NCBI GenBank assembly: GCA_963969595.1
Contig: OZ018413.1
Location: forward strand, 10,778,211 to 10,842,210
DNA length: 64,000 nucleotides
Source of the DNA: Neckera pumila
Lineage: Eukaryota; Streptophyta; Bryopsida; Hypnales; Neckeraceae
Direction: 5' to 3'
The notes beneath the pieces are model-generated. The model did no database searches. It saw only the letters and a program-made list of their open reading frames with translations, and was not told where the DNA came from. Shown here piece after piece: positions 34,943 through 46,689 of this stretch. Every line of letters starts with the position of its first letter. The first letter of the stretch is position 1. The position numbers and the translations under genes were made by a program.

Positions 34943-35703
34943 CATTGGTTTTGGGTACAGTTATCTGACCAAGTCATTGAACTTTCGTATACATTAAACA
35001 CACATCAGTGTGGTTTTAGGTGCAACGCTAAAAGTTATAGAGTCTGTTTCCGACAACAAGCATCAAGGACTTGCTACTTACGTCTGCACGATATTGATTG
35101 AACATGTCCAACAAACGGTCTATGCACATTGGTTTAAGTAACGGTCAATGTGACTCTATGTCTTTTCTCGCTTCTTTTTGTGTCAAGTATGTGCATCCAG
35201 AATCACCACTTGAAATGAAGGTTCTCAGTGCACAACCATGACTTCAAAATCACCAAAACCGTCTTCATATTGTTGACAATGTTTCATGATAACGATGCAA
35301 TTGGAAAAGTCAGAGCTCTCAACTAGAAACCAGAGCAGTTTGCAACACTCATCTCAAATACCCAATCAACACTTACTACTCTAGATTTTAAGTTTCCATT
35401 TTGCAACTAAGAGTCAACTTTTAAAAGCTTACATTTGAGTGCACCAGAAAAGTCCCAAGTCTCACCAAAACTTGCCACCAAAGTAACAAACAAAAACTGC
35501 TGGCAGTGCAAATAAAACCAGCCGCCAATTAATTCTGAAACCTTCAGAACCCAAAACATGAGAGCATGACAGTGATCAGAGTAGTACATACAACAACAGC
35601 ACGACTCTTTCATCAAATTAACAACAAAATGAAGAATTCAAAGCTTGTTAAAATCAGCAAACTGAAACCCCTTGAAATCAATAAGCAAGTGTTTGTACCT
35701 TAC

Positions 35704-36175
35704 CTCCAGAAGCCAAAAAACCAACGAAAGTACAGTACGTCGTAGTCCCGACCAAAGTTTTAAATGCCAAGTCAATGAGTCTCCAATAACAATTCCGAGT
35801 CCTGGACTCTCCCTTCCAATGCAATCCCAAAATGAAGTCCTTGATCAATTGTCCTTAGAAACGCTGTCAATGACACACCTTCAGAGAGAGAGCACGCCTA
35901 TACAGTTTCTTTCGAAACCAGAACAATGAATCAATCAATAAAAACAAGTAAAAATTAGTGTACTTGGTGTATGGAAAACCACGGACGACAGAGGTTTTAT
36001 AAACCACAAATTGAAGAGGCCCAGTGGTCCTCAATTTGATCGCAGACAAAAAGCAATTGAACCCCAACTGCTGTGAGTGGCAAACCAGCGGAGCTTGACA
36101 ACCTTGAGAGAGAGAGACAGCGAGAAAGAAAGAGAGAGCACAGAAACCAAGACCGGGAGCTACATTTACATATAT
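35704..36175 (-). other. Candidate first leader exon of the bHLH gene
   Basis: A - strand donor TGGAG|GTAAGG ends this segment at 35704. A CT-rich tract (36104-36138 read on the - strand) and a TATA box at 36202-36208 precede it at the right distance. With the next exon at 31868-31931 this gives a leader intron of about 3.8 kb. A separate gene cannot be excluded without transcripts. Confidence 0.4.
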
Positions 36176-36201
36176 GAGGAAGTCCGAGCTTTCACACATA
36201 C

Positions 36202-36208
36202 ATATATA
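36202..36208 (-). promoter_or_regulatory. TATA box, candidate promoter of the bHLH gene
   Basis: TATATAT on the - strand, about 30 bp upstream of a likely start near 36175 and followed by a long CT-rich leader, as in many plant core promoters. Confidence 0.45.
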
Positions 36209-36290
36209 CATGAACCGGGATGGTATTGAAAGCCTTTTGGGTGCATTGTGAGGTTCGTCAGTCACCACGAGAAAATTTTATTGGAAGAAA

Positions 36291-36520
36291 AAGGAAAAAA
36301 AAGGGGAAAAAAAGGGGAAAAAAGGGGAACAAGGTGGAGGGAACGAGGGCGTGATGTGTCGCTTTTGGGTAACAACCGGGAACAACCCGGCGTGGGAGTG
36401 TGTCGGAGCTCACAAGAATTGGATGGTACAGTATTCTAATTAGAGCCTGGATTCCGGGCTGAAGAAAAGGGCGGCTCAGGGCATGTGCAGAGGGAGGGAA
36501 GGGAGGGAAGGGGAGGGAGC
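36291..36520 (+). promoter_or_regulatory. G-run tracts upstream of the candidate bHLH promoter
   Basis: Runs of A(6-7)GGGG at 36291-36331 and GGGAGGGAAGGGAGGG at 36492-36508 occur on the strand opposite the gene. The second fits the four-run quadruplex consensus with 1-2 nt loops. Any regulatory role is untested. Confidence 0.35.
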
Positions 36521-36988
36521 CTGCCACGTAGGTTGGGGAGGGGTCCAGCTCAGCGTATTTGCCTTCTTTAGGAAATGGGTGGGGGTCACGATGGGGGGGA
36601 GGGGTATGATGAATTTGGACATTCTCAAGGAATGAGATCTGGGGTGGGAATTTGATTCTGTACGGCAGGGGATATGATTGGCAGTTTTGTGGCATACAAT
36701 GGAATTGGGGCACTTGTGTCCAAAACTCCAAATTAAAGCTTTGACCCCCAAAAACAAATATTTAATTTGAGTCTTTTGAAATTTCAAATATCTGGATTTA
36801 GGTACATGAACATGAAAGTTATTCTCCCATTTGTTTAAAAAAACAAAACATGAAAGTTATTCAGTTAAGCTTAAGCGCCTTCCATTCAATTAGGAAGGGT
36901 TTTCTTTTTCGAAACAGAGGGGTGGTTTTTTCCAGTGGAAGTAAATAGAATATGACATTGTGTTTAACAAGTTATAGGGCTTAGAACT

Positions 36989-37075
36989 GGTCGAGTCTGT
37001 TGTAGTACAACGAGCCCTCTTGTGGAGGTAAAGTCAAGGATGAGTGTAAAAAAAAAAGACCCCCTATCTTGTGCT
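36989..37075 (+). repeat. Partial relative of the Mutator-type MITE at 5356
   Basis: GGTCGAGTCTGTTGTAG, then GAGCCCTCTTGTGGAGGTAA and a poly-A tract followed by GACCCCCTAT, follow the order of 5356-5445. The matching right end is absent. Confidence 0.55.
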
Positions 37076-37933
37076 TGATTAATCTACTTCACTACACTTC
37101 TCCTAGCTAATTTGTATTTACCTAGATTTCAAAACAAACTTTTATAACATAATTTACCAATGAAGGACAGGGATACTTTTGCATCCTTAATAAAGAGCCC
37201 CCTATTAAGAACCCAATTGTCTTCTTGACTCCTTAGCTAATCCCATTCCATATATTAACTAAATAGCCTCTCTCAGGCACCTTATAAACCATAACACCTT
37301 TTCAGCGTGGAAGGGACAATTGCCTAGTCATATAGTGTTAGGCATGTGATGTTGTCAGGTTGTGTCCACACATTTTGGAATATTTTATTAACTTCTACAA
37401 CACAACTTGGAAGTTTTTGCGTGATCATGACTTTCAACCAATACGGCATCTTTAATCCTTTTATTAACTAGTAAGTTCATCTTAGGCATCCAAAAAAGAA
37501 TAACAGCTTTCCAGCACGGGAAGGACCACTGTTTAGTCATACAATGTTATGCATGTGAGGTTGTGTCTACTTATTTTAGAATATTTTATCAATTTGTACA
37601 ACATAACTTGAAAGTTTCTGATTAAAATTTTCAACCAACATGGCATCATATGATGACTGTTAAAATAACTTCACATGGAAGCAAGGGAATAAGCAATTCA
37701 ACATGGTTCCCATTATAAAATTGATTTTTTTGTGGGTTCTTCTTGGTAGTCAAAAAGATATTCAAAATTCTTTTAGAATACATTTTTTAGACATTGCATG
37801 AATAATTTTTTATTTTCAGAAGTTGATTCTAAATTGATTCTGTATGACAAGGGATATGATTGACACTTTTAGCACACAATAGAATTAGGGCATTTGTGTG
37901 CAAATTAGAACTTGGACCCTCCAATTTTTTTAT

Positions 37934-38753
37934 TTAACCCCTAAAGTCCCAAGGCCATTTTTCTATCAAAAAACACTCAAAACTGTCATTTTGGCTGCGT
38001 TCACCCAAGAACACAAAAAAAATAAACCCGTATAGATTGGAAGCTATTAGCATTTAAAGTTGAAAAAGAAAGCTTTTTTGAACACTGACCTGCAATTTCA
38101 GATGACTTTGACCGCCATTTGTGGAAAGTTTTTGTTCTATAGACTTTGAATTTAAAATTATTTTCTATGTTCAAGATGTAAGTTGAAAGTCTACAAAAAA
38201 AAATTCAAAAAACACACACTTGATTTTCATTCTTTGAAAAATTGTTAAATAGAAGTAGGTCCAAGATTGAAAAAAAACTAAATCATTAATAGCTCTTAGA
38301 TGGAATTGAAATGCAATAATTCCAATGGTGAGATTGTTTGAGCAAGCAAACACAACATTCTCAAAAAAAAAAATTGTAAGAAATTGTGAAAATTGCATTC
38401 AGAAATGAATCCTATAAGTTATTTTTTCAAAAAAATGCTTAGATTGCCCAAAAAAACAAGATTGTCCATAACTTGCTCATTATTTAGTCAAAATAAAATG
38501 AATCAAAGCTTCACATGTAGACGGAAACTTTTTGCCAAAAAATTGTGCTACCCACTGAGTTCGGTTGGAGGCTTTTTGTGGTATAACTTTTGTTCCCAGG
38601 CACCAATTAAAATAAAGATTATATTCCCACAAAGCTAATCAAGTTTTCTATCTTATGGAAAAGTTTCAAAAAGTTTCATAAAAAATTGAGCCCATAGGAA
38701 TTTGCCCAAAATCTGATTTGTCCTCGAGGGGAAAATAGGACTTTAGGGGTTAA
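37934..38753 (+). mobile_element. TTAA-family element, complete copy
   Basis: TTAA at 37934-37937 and 38750-38753; ends CCCCTAAAGTCCCAAGG and GGACTTTAGGGG. The paralogous segment at 36752-36770 reads ATATTTAATTTGAGTC without the insertion, where the occupied segment reads TTTAA...TTAATTCATTTGAGTG. Size 820 bp, no transposase. Confidence 0.82.
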
Positions 38754-39104
38754 TTCATTTGAGTGTATCAAAATCTCAAGCAATAGGATTTATTAGGTAC
38801 ATGAACATGTAAGTTATTAAGCACTTTTCATCAGTGTTCAACTTGATTGAGTGTTGAAGTAGTTTTTGCCACTAGTGTGTCCAAATTAAAGCTTCGACCC
38901 CAAAAAATAAAAAGTTATTCAAGTGAATGAATTAAAACCTCAAATAATAGGATTGAGTACATGAACATGTAATTATTAAGCACATTTCATTAGTGTTAGT
39001 GTTCAATATTTGAAGTATTTTCTTTTTCTTTCTTGAAATATAGGGGTGGTTTTTTCCATTGCAAGTAAATAGAATATGACATTGTATTTAACAAATTATA
39101 GGGC

Positions 39105-39539
39105 TTAACCCCTAAGTTTTATGACTATGTTCTCACCAAAAACGCTCAAAAACTGCCGTTTTTAGTACAGTATCCAATTTTTGAAAAAAAACTTTAGAGT
39201 AGAGAATCTATAACTGCCCGCAAAATTAAAATCTTCATAACTTTTGATTCATTGATCAAAATGAGATGATTCAAAGCTTTTTACCTATGTATAACTTTAG
39301 AAAATGGATTTCAAATTTTTGTTTTCAAAAAAGTGATTTTTCTGATTTGTTCGGACTGCCCAGGCCATAACTTTTGACTCGTATTTCCAAATGTCATGAA
39401 ATTTGGTGCATATGAAAGATATTCCTTATCCCCACCTTCTATTAAAATATCAGCCAAAAATATGGAAATATCTAGTCATACATACTTGCCCAAAAATTCT
39501 ATACAGCCAAAAAACGCATGTTAGTCCTTTAGGGGTTAA
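39105..39539 (+). mobile_element. TTAA-family element, 435-bp subfamily
   Basis: TTAA at 39105-39108 and 39536-39539; ends CCCCTAAGTTTTATGAC and TTAGTCCTTTAGGGG. The unoccupied paralogue at 36975-36985 reads TTATAGGGCTTAGAAC. Internal blocks CTTCATAACTTTTGATTCATTG and CCATAACTTTTGACTCGTAT are shared with 41663-42583, of which this looks like a deletion form. Confidence 0.8.
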
Positions 39540-39712
39540 AACCACGAGTAATTCTATTTATAAATATAAAAAATTTGGATTGATTCTATGCTTTGAGTAA
39601 AATCTACTCCCGGTGTTTGGAAATAGTTTATTGATTATTACAAAGCAATGACATTGAAAATGGATACACTATTTTCAAACCAAGAGAGTAGTATGTATCA
39701 AAGAGTGGTGTG

Positions 39713-39741
39713 TGGGGGGGGTGGGGGTGGGGATAGGTGGG
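39713..39741 (+). other. G-run tract
   Basis: Runs of 8, 5, 4, 2 and 3 G separated by one to three bases satisfy a quadruplex consensus. No promoter or gene is nearby; this is simple sequence. Confidence 0.4.
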
Positions 39742-40881
39742 TTGAGAAAACAACCTCCATTTTTTTTCCACTCTTCTCAAAAATATGTAAAGAAAAAACA
39801 ATTAATTAAACGCAAAAAAATTAAAATTAACTTGTATTTATCTAGAACTCAAAACAAATTTTTATAACATAATTTATCAATGAGGGATAGGGGTACTTTT
39901 GCATCTTTGAAAAGGAGCCGCCTATTGTGAACCCAATTGTCTTTTGGATGACTCCTCAGCCAATTCCACTCTTTACATTAACTAAGTACTCCCTCTCAAG
40001 CACCTTACAAAGCATAACACCTTTTCAACGTGGGAGGGACAATTGCCTAGTCATATAGTGTTAGGCATGTGAGGTTGTGTCCACTCATTTGGAAATACTT
40101 TATTAATTTCTACAACACAATTTGGAAGTTTTTGCGGGATCACGACTTTCAACCAATACGGCAACTTTAATCCTTTTATTAACTAGTAAGTTCATCTTAG
40201 GCATCCAGAAAAGAATAAAAACTTTCCTACGCTAGAAGGACCACTGTTTAGTCATACAATGTTATGCATGTGAGGTTGTGTCCACTTATTTTAGAATATT
40301 TTATCAATTTGTACAACATAACTTGAAAATTTTTTATTAGGATTTTCAACCAACATGGCATCACATGATGACCATTTAAGTAACTTCATGTGAAAGCAAG
40401 GGAATAAGCAAATCAACATGACTTCCATTATAAAATTGATTTTTTTGCGGGTTCTTCTTGGTACGCAAAAGGTATTCAAAATTCTTTTAGAATACATTTT
40501 TTGGACATTGCATGAATAATTTTTTATTTCCAAAAGTTTTAAACATATGTATTTCTAAAATTGATCCAAATTCTCATGAATAATAGGCATATATTTTAAA
40601 CAAGAATTTGTAGGAGGTAGAGAGAGTTTGGTTTTAAAAAGGGATTGGAATTAGGAGTGGCAGTACCTTACATTGAGATGGTGAAGTATATGTAGTGGAA
40701 TCAAGAGGGTGAATCATGCATTTAGTGTGGTGTGGCTTTTTTTCCCCTCACTCTTATGATTTTTTATTTAATTTTGTGCATCCTATATTGCGTTTTTAAG
40801 TAAAAGAAATTTTTATAATTTATAGATCATAAACAAAAATAAGGACTCTTTGAGCTTAGTAACTACTAATTTTTGTCCTTA

Positions 40882-41160
40882 TTAATCCCTAAAGGACCAA
40901 ATAGCTTTTTTCTACAATATACACTAGATGTTATTTGGGGGTAGTAAAGGGCTATTTTAGGCCCGGTCTCCAATCTATTCCCAATGCAGGGAAGGAATGT
41001 TGGGCTGCTGTCAAAACCCTAATTACCAAAAAAACAAAAATTGCTTCTCAAATTAAAAAAAAAGTTTAAAAAAAAAGTGACGTCGGCCATGTCACACTGC
41101 TGCAATGCGCTGCTACAGGAGTGCAACGCATTACCTAAAGTCAGGAACTTGCAGCCCTTT
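40882..41160 (+). mobile_element. TTAA-family left-end fragment
   Basis: TTAATCCCTAAAGGACCAAATAGC resembles the family left end. The expected interior and right end are not recognisable, so the right limit is a guess. Confidence 0.35.
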
Positions 41161-41439
41161 AGAAGGATCAAATCGCCTCTAATGGTGTTTTTGGCCATGA
41201 AACTATGAATGAAAATTTCATTATTTTAACTTTAAGTTTAAAAAGAATATATGGACAAGGAATAGCTTGCACGAGCAACAATTCTATAATATTTGATTTT
41301 AGGCATAAAAAGCCACGAATAAATCAAAGTTTGATGTCAATAAGAGCAAGATGTATTGGGATTTTTGCATTACATCCAAAATTTCAAAAACTTGTCCATG
41401 TTTTTGAAGGAAATTCTGCATAACATTCAAGATTAGAGA

Positions 41440-41663
41440 GAAGGTCTGCCTTCCCCTAATGAAATGGTGTGGAATATTCCATACCATATTTAGCTAAAGA
41501 ACACGTGTCAGTACATGGACAACTTATGTCAACCCCCATTGATGAATTTGTGGATGTGGCCACCAAGGAAGGAAAGACAGCCTCCTTGAAGGCCCTTGAA
41601 TGTTATGTGGCCATTTTCAAAAATTGGTGTCAATATGAAGGATTGGACTTGCCTCCTATTGCT
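41440..41663 (+). pseudogene. Coding-like fragment of an unknown repeat, cut by a TTAA element
   Basis: A 65-codon frame (includes EFVDVATKEGKTASLKALEC and YVAIFKNWCQYEG) ends exactly where the TTAA of the next element supplies its stop codon. A second, decayed copy of the same DNA lies at about 46070-46210 (GGAATATT, GAAGGAAAGGCAATGAGCTTG, GGCTATTGAATATTAT). This suggests a once-coding mobile sequence. I do not recognise the family. Confidence 0.35.
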
Positions 41664-42583
41664 TAACCCCTAAAGTTTCATGACTATGTAATCACCAAAA
41701 ACGCTCCAAAACTACCATTTCTAATACAACTGCCAATTTTTGGAAAAAAACAATTTTTGACAAATGTAACCATAGGATCTTGTAGTATGAAAACATGCGG
41801 TAAAAATTTCAGAAAATTCCACCGTGTGGATCATAAGATATAAGCATTCAAAGTCTTGAAAATCGTTTTTTCAATCTTGTGAAAAATTGGGTAGTTGCAC
41901 TTTGCAAGCTCATTTTTCAATTAAAAAATGCCAACAAAGGTGGTGCTTCTTTGAATTCAGTTTCCTAAACAAGTTGTCTATATGCTTGAAAAAATTTCAC
42001 ATCATTTGAAATTGTACAACATATAGGAAAAAAATAGTAAGTAGAAAGAAGTAAAAATGATTCAAAATACTAAATTGTTAAAAATTTAATCATGGAATTT
42101 AAAAATGCCAATCCCAACGGTTGTAATGTTCTAATAATCAATCTACATCCTAGGATTAAATTTTTTTCCAAAAATATTGAAAATTGAGTTAAATAAACGA
42201 CTTTAAAGTCTTTTTTGGAGTAGAGAATCCATAATTGCCCGCAATTCAAAAAAACTCATAACTTTTGACTCATTGATTGAAATGGAATGACTCAAAACTT
42301 TTTAAGTATATATAAATGTAGAGAACCAATTTCAAAAAAGATTCCGGAAAAAATGATTTTTCTTCATCTGCCGAAACTGCCCAGTTACAAAAAAAAATAA
42401 CATATTAGGTCACAACTTTTGACTCGTATTTTGAAATGTCATGAAACCTGGCACACATGAAGTCATTCCTTGCCCCCACCTTCTATTAAAATTTCAGCCT
42501 CAAATATGGATATCTCTAGTCACACGTACCTGCCCAAAATTTCTATACGGCCAAAAAATGCATGTTGGTTCTTTAGAAGTTAA
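41663..42583 (+). mobile_element. TTAA-family element, first of three joined copies
   Basis: TTAA at 41663-41666 and 42580-42583; ends CCCCTAAAGTTTCATGAC and GTTGGTTCTTTAGAAG. It is the long form of the 39105-39539 subfamily. The right TTAA is shared with the next element. Confidence 0.78.
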
Positions 42584-43503
42584 CCCCTAAAGGCAAAGGT
42601 CTTTTTTTTTGCCAAAAAACATCCAAAACAGCCATTTTTTTAGCAAAAAGTGAAAAAAATAATAAATATATCTTTTGCACATCTGACCATAGGATCTTGC
42701 ACCTAACGAGTATAAGAATGTGTGGAAAAAATTTCAAAATTTTTGACCGCACAAATTGCAAGATATCTACGGTCAAAGTGAAAAAAACAAGTTTTTCAGC
42801 ACATTGTGGGACTGGATTTTTTGACTTTGAACATTTTTAACCTAAGACTTTTGCACTATAGAGTTTTGAACTTTAAATGTTTATAGTGGAGAATTGAATT
42901 GACAATCGACCAAAAAAAAAAGAATTCAAAAAAACTTAATTTTCATTATTAAAAAAATTGTTAAGTAGAAGTAGGTACGAGATAGAAGGAAAATCTAAAA
43001 TATTCATATATTTTTGATGGAATTAAAATGCACTAATCCCAATTTCTAGCAAGTAAACTAAACCACACCAAAAAAAAATTGAAAATTTTGAAAAATTGCA
43101 TTCAGATTTGAGTCCTACAAATTATTTTTTTCAAAAAGATGCTCTAACTTCCTGAAAAACAAGAATGTTCATAACTTTCTCATAACAAATCTAAATGAAA
43201 TAAATCAAAGCTTTTAAGATAGACATAAATATAATCTATGAGAAGAAAAATATTAAGAAAAAAAAAAAAAAAATGCAAATTTTTTTTGCTGCTTGTGCTG
43301 CTTCTTGTCCCCTGTTTTCAGCTTATTTGGTCATAACTATTGTTCCTAGGCACCGATTGTGAAAAAATTATATTCCCATGAAACTAATCAGCTATTCTAC
43401 CTCCAAAAAAAATTTCAAAAAATCAGGAGAAAATTTCAGCCCGTAGGTACCTACCCAAAAATGGATTTGTCGCCCGAAGGGATAACGGGCTTTTAGGGGT
43501 TAA
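42580..43503 (+). mobile_element. TTAA-family element, second of three joined copies
   Basis: TTAA at 42580-42583 (shared with the previous copy) and 43500-43503 (shared with the next); ends CCCCTAAAGGCAAAGG and GGGCTTTTAGGGG. It is closely similar along its whole length to 14000-14940. Confidence 0.82.
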
Positions 43504-44997
43504 TCCTTGAAGGCTAGAAGGTGTTTTGGAAGAAGAAAAATTCCAAACTGGCAATTTTTGATGCATTGTCCAAAATCAAAAGCAATTTTTTTTTTTTTTG
43601 TTGAAATTTTTTTTATTGAATTCCAACCATATAAAGTGTATTAAATAAGTAAGGCAAGTGTAGAAAAAATTCAATCCATTTGACTATGTGGATTGAAAGA
43701 TTATAATGTTTGCAAGTAAGAAAAAAACTTTTCTCATTCTTTCATAACAAGGTTAAAAACCTTTGAGCCTTTTAGGAGTAATTTTTTGCTATATACCAAA
43801 TGAAAATACTGTTCATTCATACGTATATGATATTCAGCTCATTTATGAAAAAATTCAAAAATAAATAAGGTAGATAAGTCTGTTACCATGCAAATTATTT
43901 AGCAATCTAAAATTCTAAAAGCCAATTCTAAAAGGGACATATATTCTGTTTAGAGGTGTGCGCTTGTTTCATAATCAAATCCAAATAAAAATATATTTTT
44001 CCAACTAAAATAGTAATTTTTGAAGTGGTCTGCCCTGAAAATACAAAATCATTTATAGAGTGGAATCTTGAACATCCTATTAACAACTTAGTACCACTCT
44101 CTCACATATCCAATGGCACTTATGGAGGTTCAAGATGCCATGCAAGCTAAAAAGAGGCAACAATGATCCTATTTCCAACAGGCACCCCCCATCTCTATAC
44201 CACCCTTTTGCATTTTTATTCAATGCCTGATTCCATCATTTTCATTTTGCCACTATCCTATTTAAGTTGTAACGTAGTCACAATAGTGATTTCTTCAAAA
44301 ATTGTCAAAATTTGGGTGATATGCAAGATATTATTGGGGCCAAAATGAAAATGATGGAATTAGGCATTGAATAAAAATGCGTTGGTCTACCTTATAGAGT
44401 CTAGCTTACACTAAATCACCTTGCAATATAAGGAGGTTAAGTGAACTGACAATATATTGGTTATTTTTTGACGATTTCTTGTGCATTAAAATTTTTTCTA
44501 ACTTAAAATCTCAATGGTAAAAAAATTAGAGACAAACATTTGGAATATGTGGGAAAAATTTCAAAAACTTTAACTGCACTGATTGCAAGATGATAAGGCT
44601 TGAAGGTAGAAAAAATGCATTTTCTTGAAATGGCCTCAACATAGCTAACAAAATTTGACTCTTAGAATGTGATTTGAGAATAAAAATTTGTTTTTTGGAG
44701 AATTGAATGCCATATTTTATTAATCATATACCTGCCAAACTTCAAAAGTTGATGAGTGTTTTAGCAAAAGATGCCCCAAAGATGCTTAAATTGCCTAGGT
44801 GCCCCAAACGTTTAGGACAGCATAATTTTTTATTCGGGCACCTGATTGGAAAAAAAAAAATAGTCCCAAGTGCTAAGGAGATACACATTTACACTTTGTA
44901 GCAAAATTTTGTGAACATTCAACCAAAATTGACTTCATAGAAACCTATCCGGATTTTCAATTGTCCATTCAACAAACAATTGTTCTTTAGGGGTTTA
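43500..44997 (+). mobile_element. TTAA-family element, third of three joined copies, with nested insertion
   Basis: Left end TTAATCCTTGAAGGC shares TTAA 43500-43503 with the previous copy; the right end is TTGTTCTTTAGGGG before TTTA (44994-44997). The interior matches the 24683 and 50225 subfamily (GATTGAAAGATTATAATGTTTG). Extra length is due in part to the inverted-repeat element at 44210-44380. Confidence 0.65.
44210..44380. mobile_element. Fold-back insertion with arms of about 42 bp
   Basis: Positions 44210-44251 (GCATTTTTATTCAATGCCTG...) and 44339-44380 are reverse complements except for one substitution and one single-base indel, around an 87-bp spacer. A weaker CTCTATA match extends outward. 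This looks like a small inverted-repeat transposon inside the TTAA element. Confidence 0.6.
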
Positions 44998-45599
44998 TTC
45001 CTGAATACTTGAATCTTTTCTTGAAATTTTGCATAGTTTTGCTTATATTTACTTCATTTCCATCAAATTTATCATATAGAAAGTGGTTTTCAAAATGTCA
45101 AGCATTGGTTTGGATGAATGAAAAGTTATATGGTCAAATAAGCATTGTGAACCTCTCTATTTATTGTCTAACTTTTGAACGACGGAGAGCTAAGGGTTTA
45201 ACCTTCTAAAGACGTTGCAAATCTAAAAGGTCCAATAGTTGACTTTATTAACAAAGAATGCACCTATTTGTCTAATAATCGGAATATTTTGGTGGCTACC
45301 TTGGACCTTGGTTATGGGGGGGGTCCTTTCATTGGAAGTGAGGTGTGAGGCTGACAAATGCCTAGATCATATAGTTTTTTGTTTTTGTTTTTTGTTTTTT
45401 TAAAGACATGGACAATTTCTAGATCATATAGTTTTGAAGTCATGAAAAAGGAAGAGCATGGACTTAGACGTGGGGGAGGCTGCCCCAAACTTGAAATTCT
45501 TTAGCATAGGCTTCAATTCTTTTTTGGTCACCAAAGTTTCAATTTTTATTCTTTGCAATGCTAAAAATTATAGTACTAGAAGAGGTGGAATGGTGTAGA
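44998..45599. other. Intergenic DNA, no gene seen
   Basis: AT-rich. A 66-codon open frame at 45009-45209 shows no recognisable motif. Confidence 0.4.
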
Positions 45600-45885
45600 C
45601 CAGGGCTTTTTTTTGGCTTTGTAGTGCCAGAGTGCACCAAAAGTAAATAAATTAGCTAGAAAATGACAACAAGCTGTAAACTTTTCTGCGAAAAATCTCA
45701 AATTAACAAAAAAATTGGATGAAATCACTAGATTGTGGATGAAAACAAAATTATGGATATGTGATATGTGTTAATGTGATATTTTCTATCCAATATGTAG
45801 ATGAATGTTGAAATTTAGAGCACCACTACAACATTTTATATTGCCACCTTGGCACTTTATAAAAAATGAAAAAAAATGCCCTAGT
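45600..45885 (+). repeat. Dispersed repeat, copy 1 (partner at 48680-48960)
   Basis: GGCTTTGTAGTGCCAGAGTGCACC, TTGGATGAAATCACTAG, TTGTGGATGAAAAC and GAGCACCACTACAACATTTTAT all recur in order at 48680-48960 with substitutions. Non-coding. Confidence 0.65.
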
Positions 45886-46689
45886 ATGCACTCACCATTC
45901 AGTTTTGCAAAAAGATCTCGCTCTGGGGGAAAAATAATATTAGTAAAAACAAAAATGACTTGTATATGGTAGATTTTTGTACCCATTATGACTGATAATT
46001 TTTTTCCAATATATTTTGTGATTCCAATCATAACATTCAATAGCATACACTGTCACTGCTTTGGCTCTAGAGTAGATGGTATGGAATATTTCACATCCAA
46101 CAATACTTCATCAATAGCTAAGTGGATAGGTGGAGGCTCAATGTGATGAGCAAGGTACATGAAGGAAAGGCAATGAGCTTGAAGGCTATTGAATATTATT
46201 ATTACTTTGAATTTTTTTGAGCTTCTATATAATTCAAAGAGGAAAAGAAATTTCAAGTAGTAACACCAACTTTGGAAGTTTTTAATGCAGTGCTTCCCAC
46301 ATGAATGCAAATTATCACCAAAGATTCCCTTGTTATATCATCATACTTTTAAAGGCCACTCTATACTAAGAAGCCATGCCAATTTGGTAGAATGAATTTC
46401 TTATTTTCAAAAAAGCATGATCTAACATGGCCCAAGCTCAATAAATTAGGCGCACCAAAAATGGGAGACCAATTCTTGACCTCGGGGCAAATGTTATATT
46501 TTGATTACAAAAAACTTTTCTTACAAAATATTATTTTTTTCAACAAATTGGATCCATTGGATTTTGTGCCATAAGAAACGTAACTTTTAACTTTCAATTA
46601 GAGCCTTGGAGAAAAAGAGATGCCTTTCTAAGTACAAAATGCTTGAGCCCATGTAGGAAAAAATGAGTAAATGAAAAATATATATTTAA
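45886..46689. other. Intergenic DNA with a decayed copy of the 41.4-kb coding-like repeat
   Basis: Positions 46070-46210 are the degraded partner of 41460-41620. Nothing else is recognisable. Confidence 0.4.

Larger units (their letters stand above)
36640..40560. repeat. Nested block of segmental direct repeats
   Basis: GATTCTGTACGGCAGGGGATATG at 36654 recurs in altered form at 37834, and the following CCAAATTAAAGCTT...GGTACATGAACATG...GGGGTGGTTTTTTCCA series recurs at 38760-39105. A 700-bp segment at 37108-37826 recurs at 39828-40541 (AACACCTTTTCA, CATATAGTGTTAGGCATGTGA, GACTTTCAACCAATACGGCA). Each 700-bp copy carries an internal duplication of about 200 bp. TTAA elements split the copies at 37934 and 39105. 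No coding sequence is seen. Confidence 0.65.

Noticed and set aside
35867..36268. A 133-codon - strand open frame near the bHLH promoter
   Set aside because: Its ATG lies upstream of the TATA box, so it would not be in the transcript, and its translation shows no motif.
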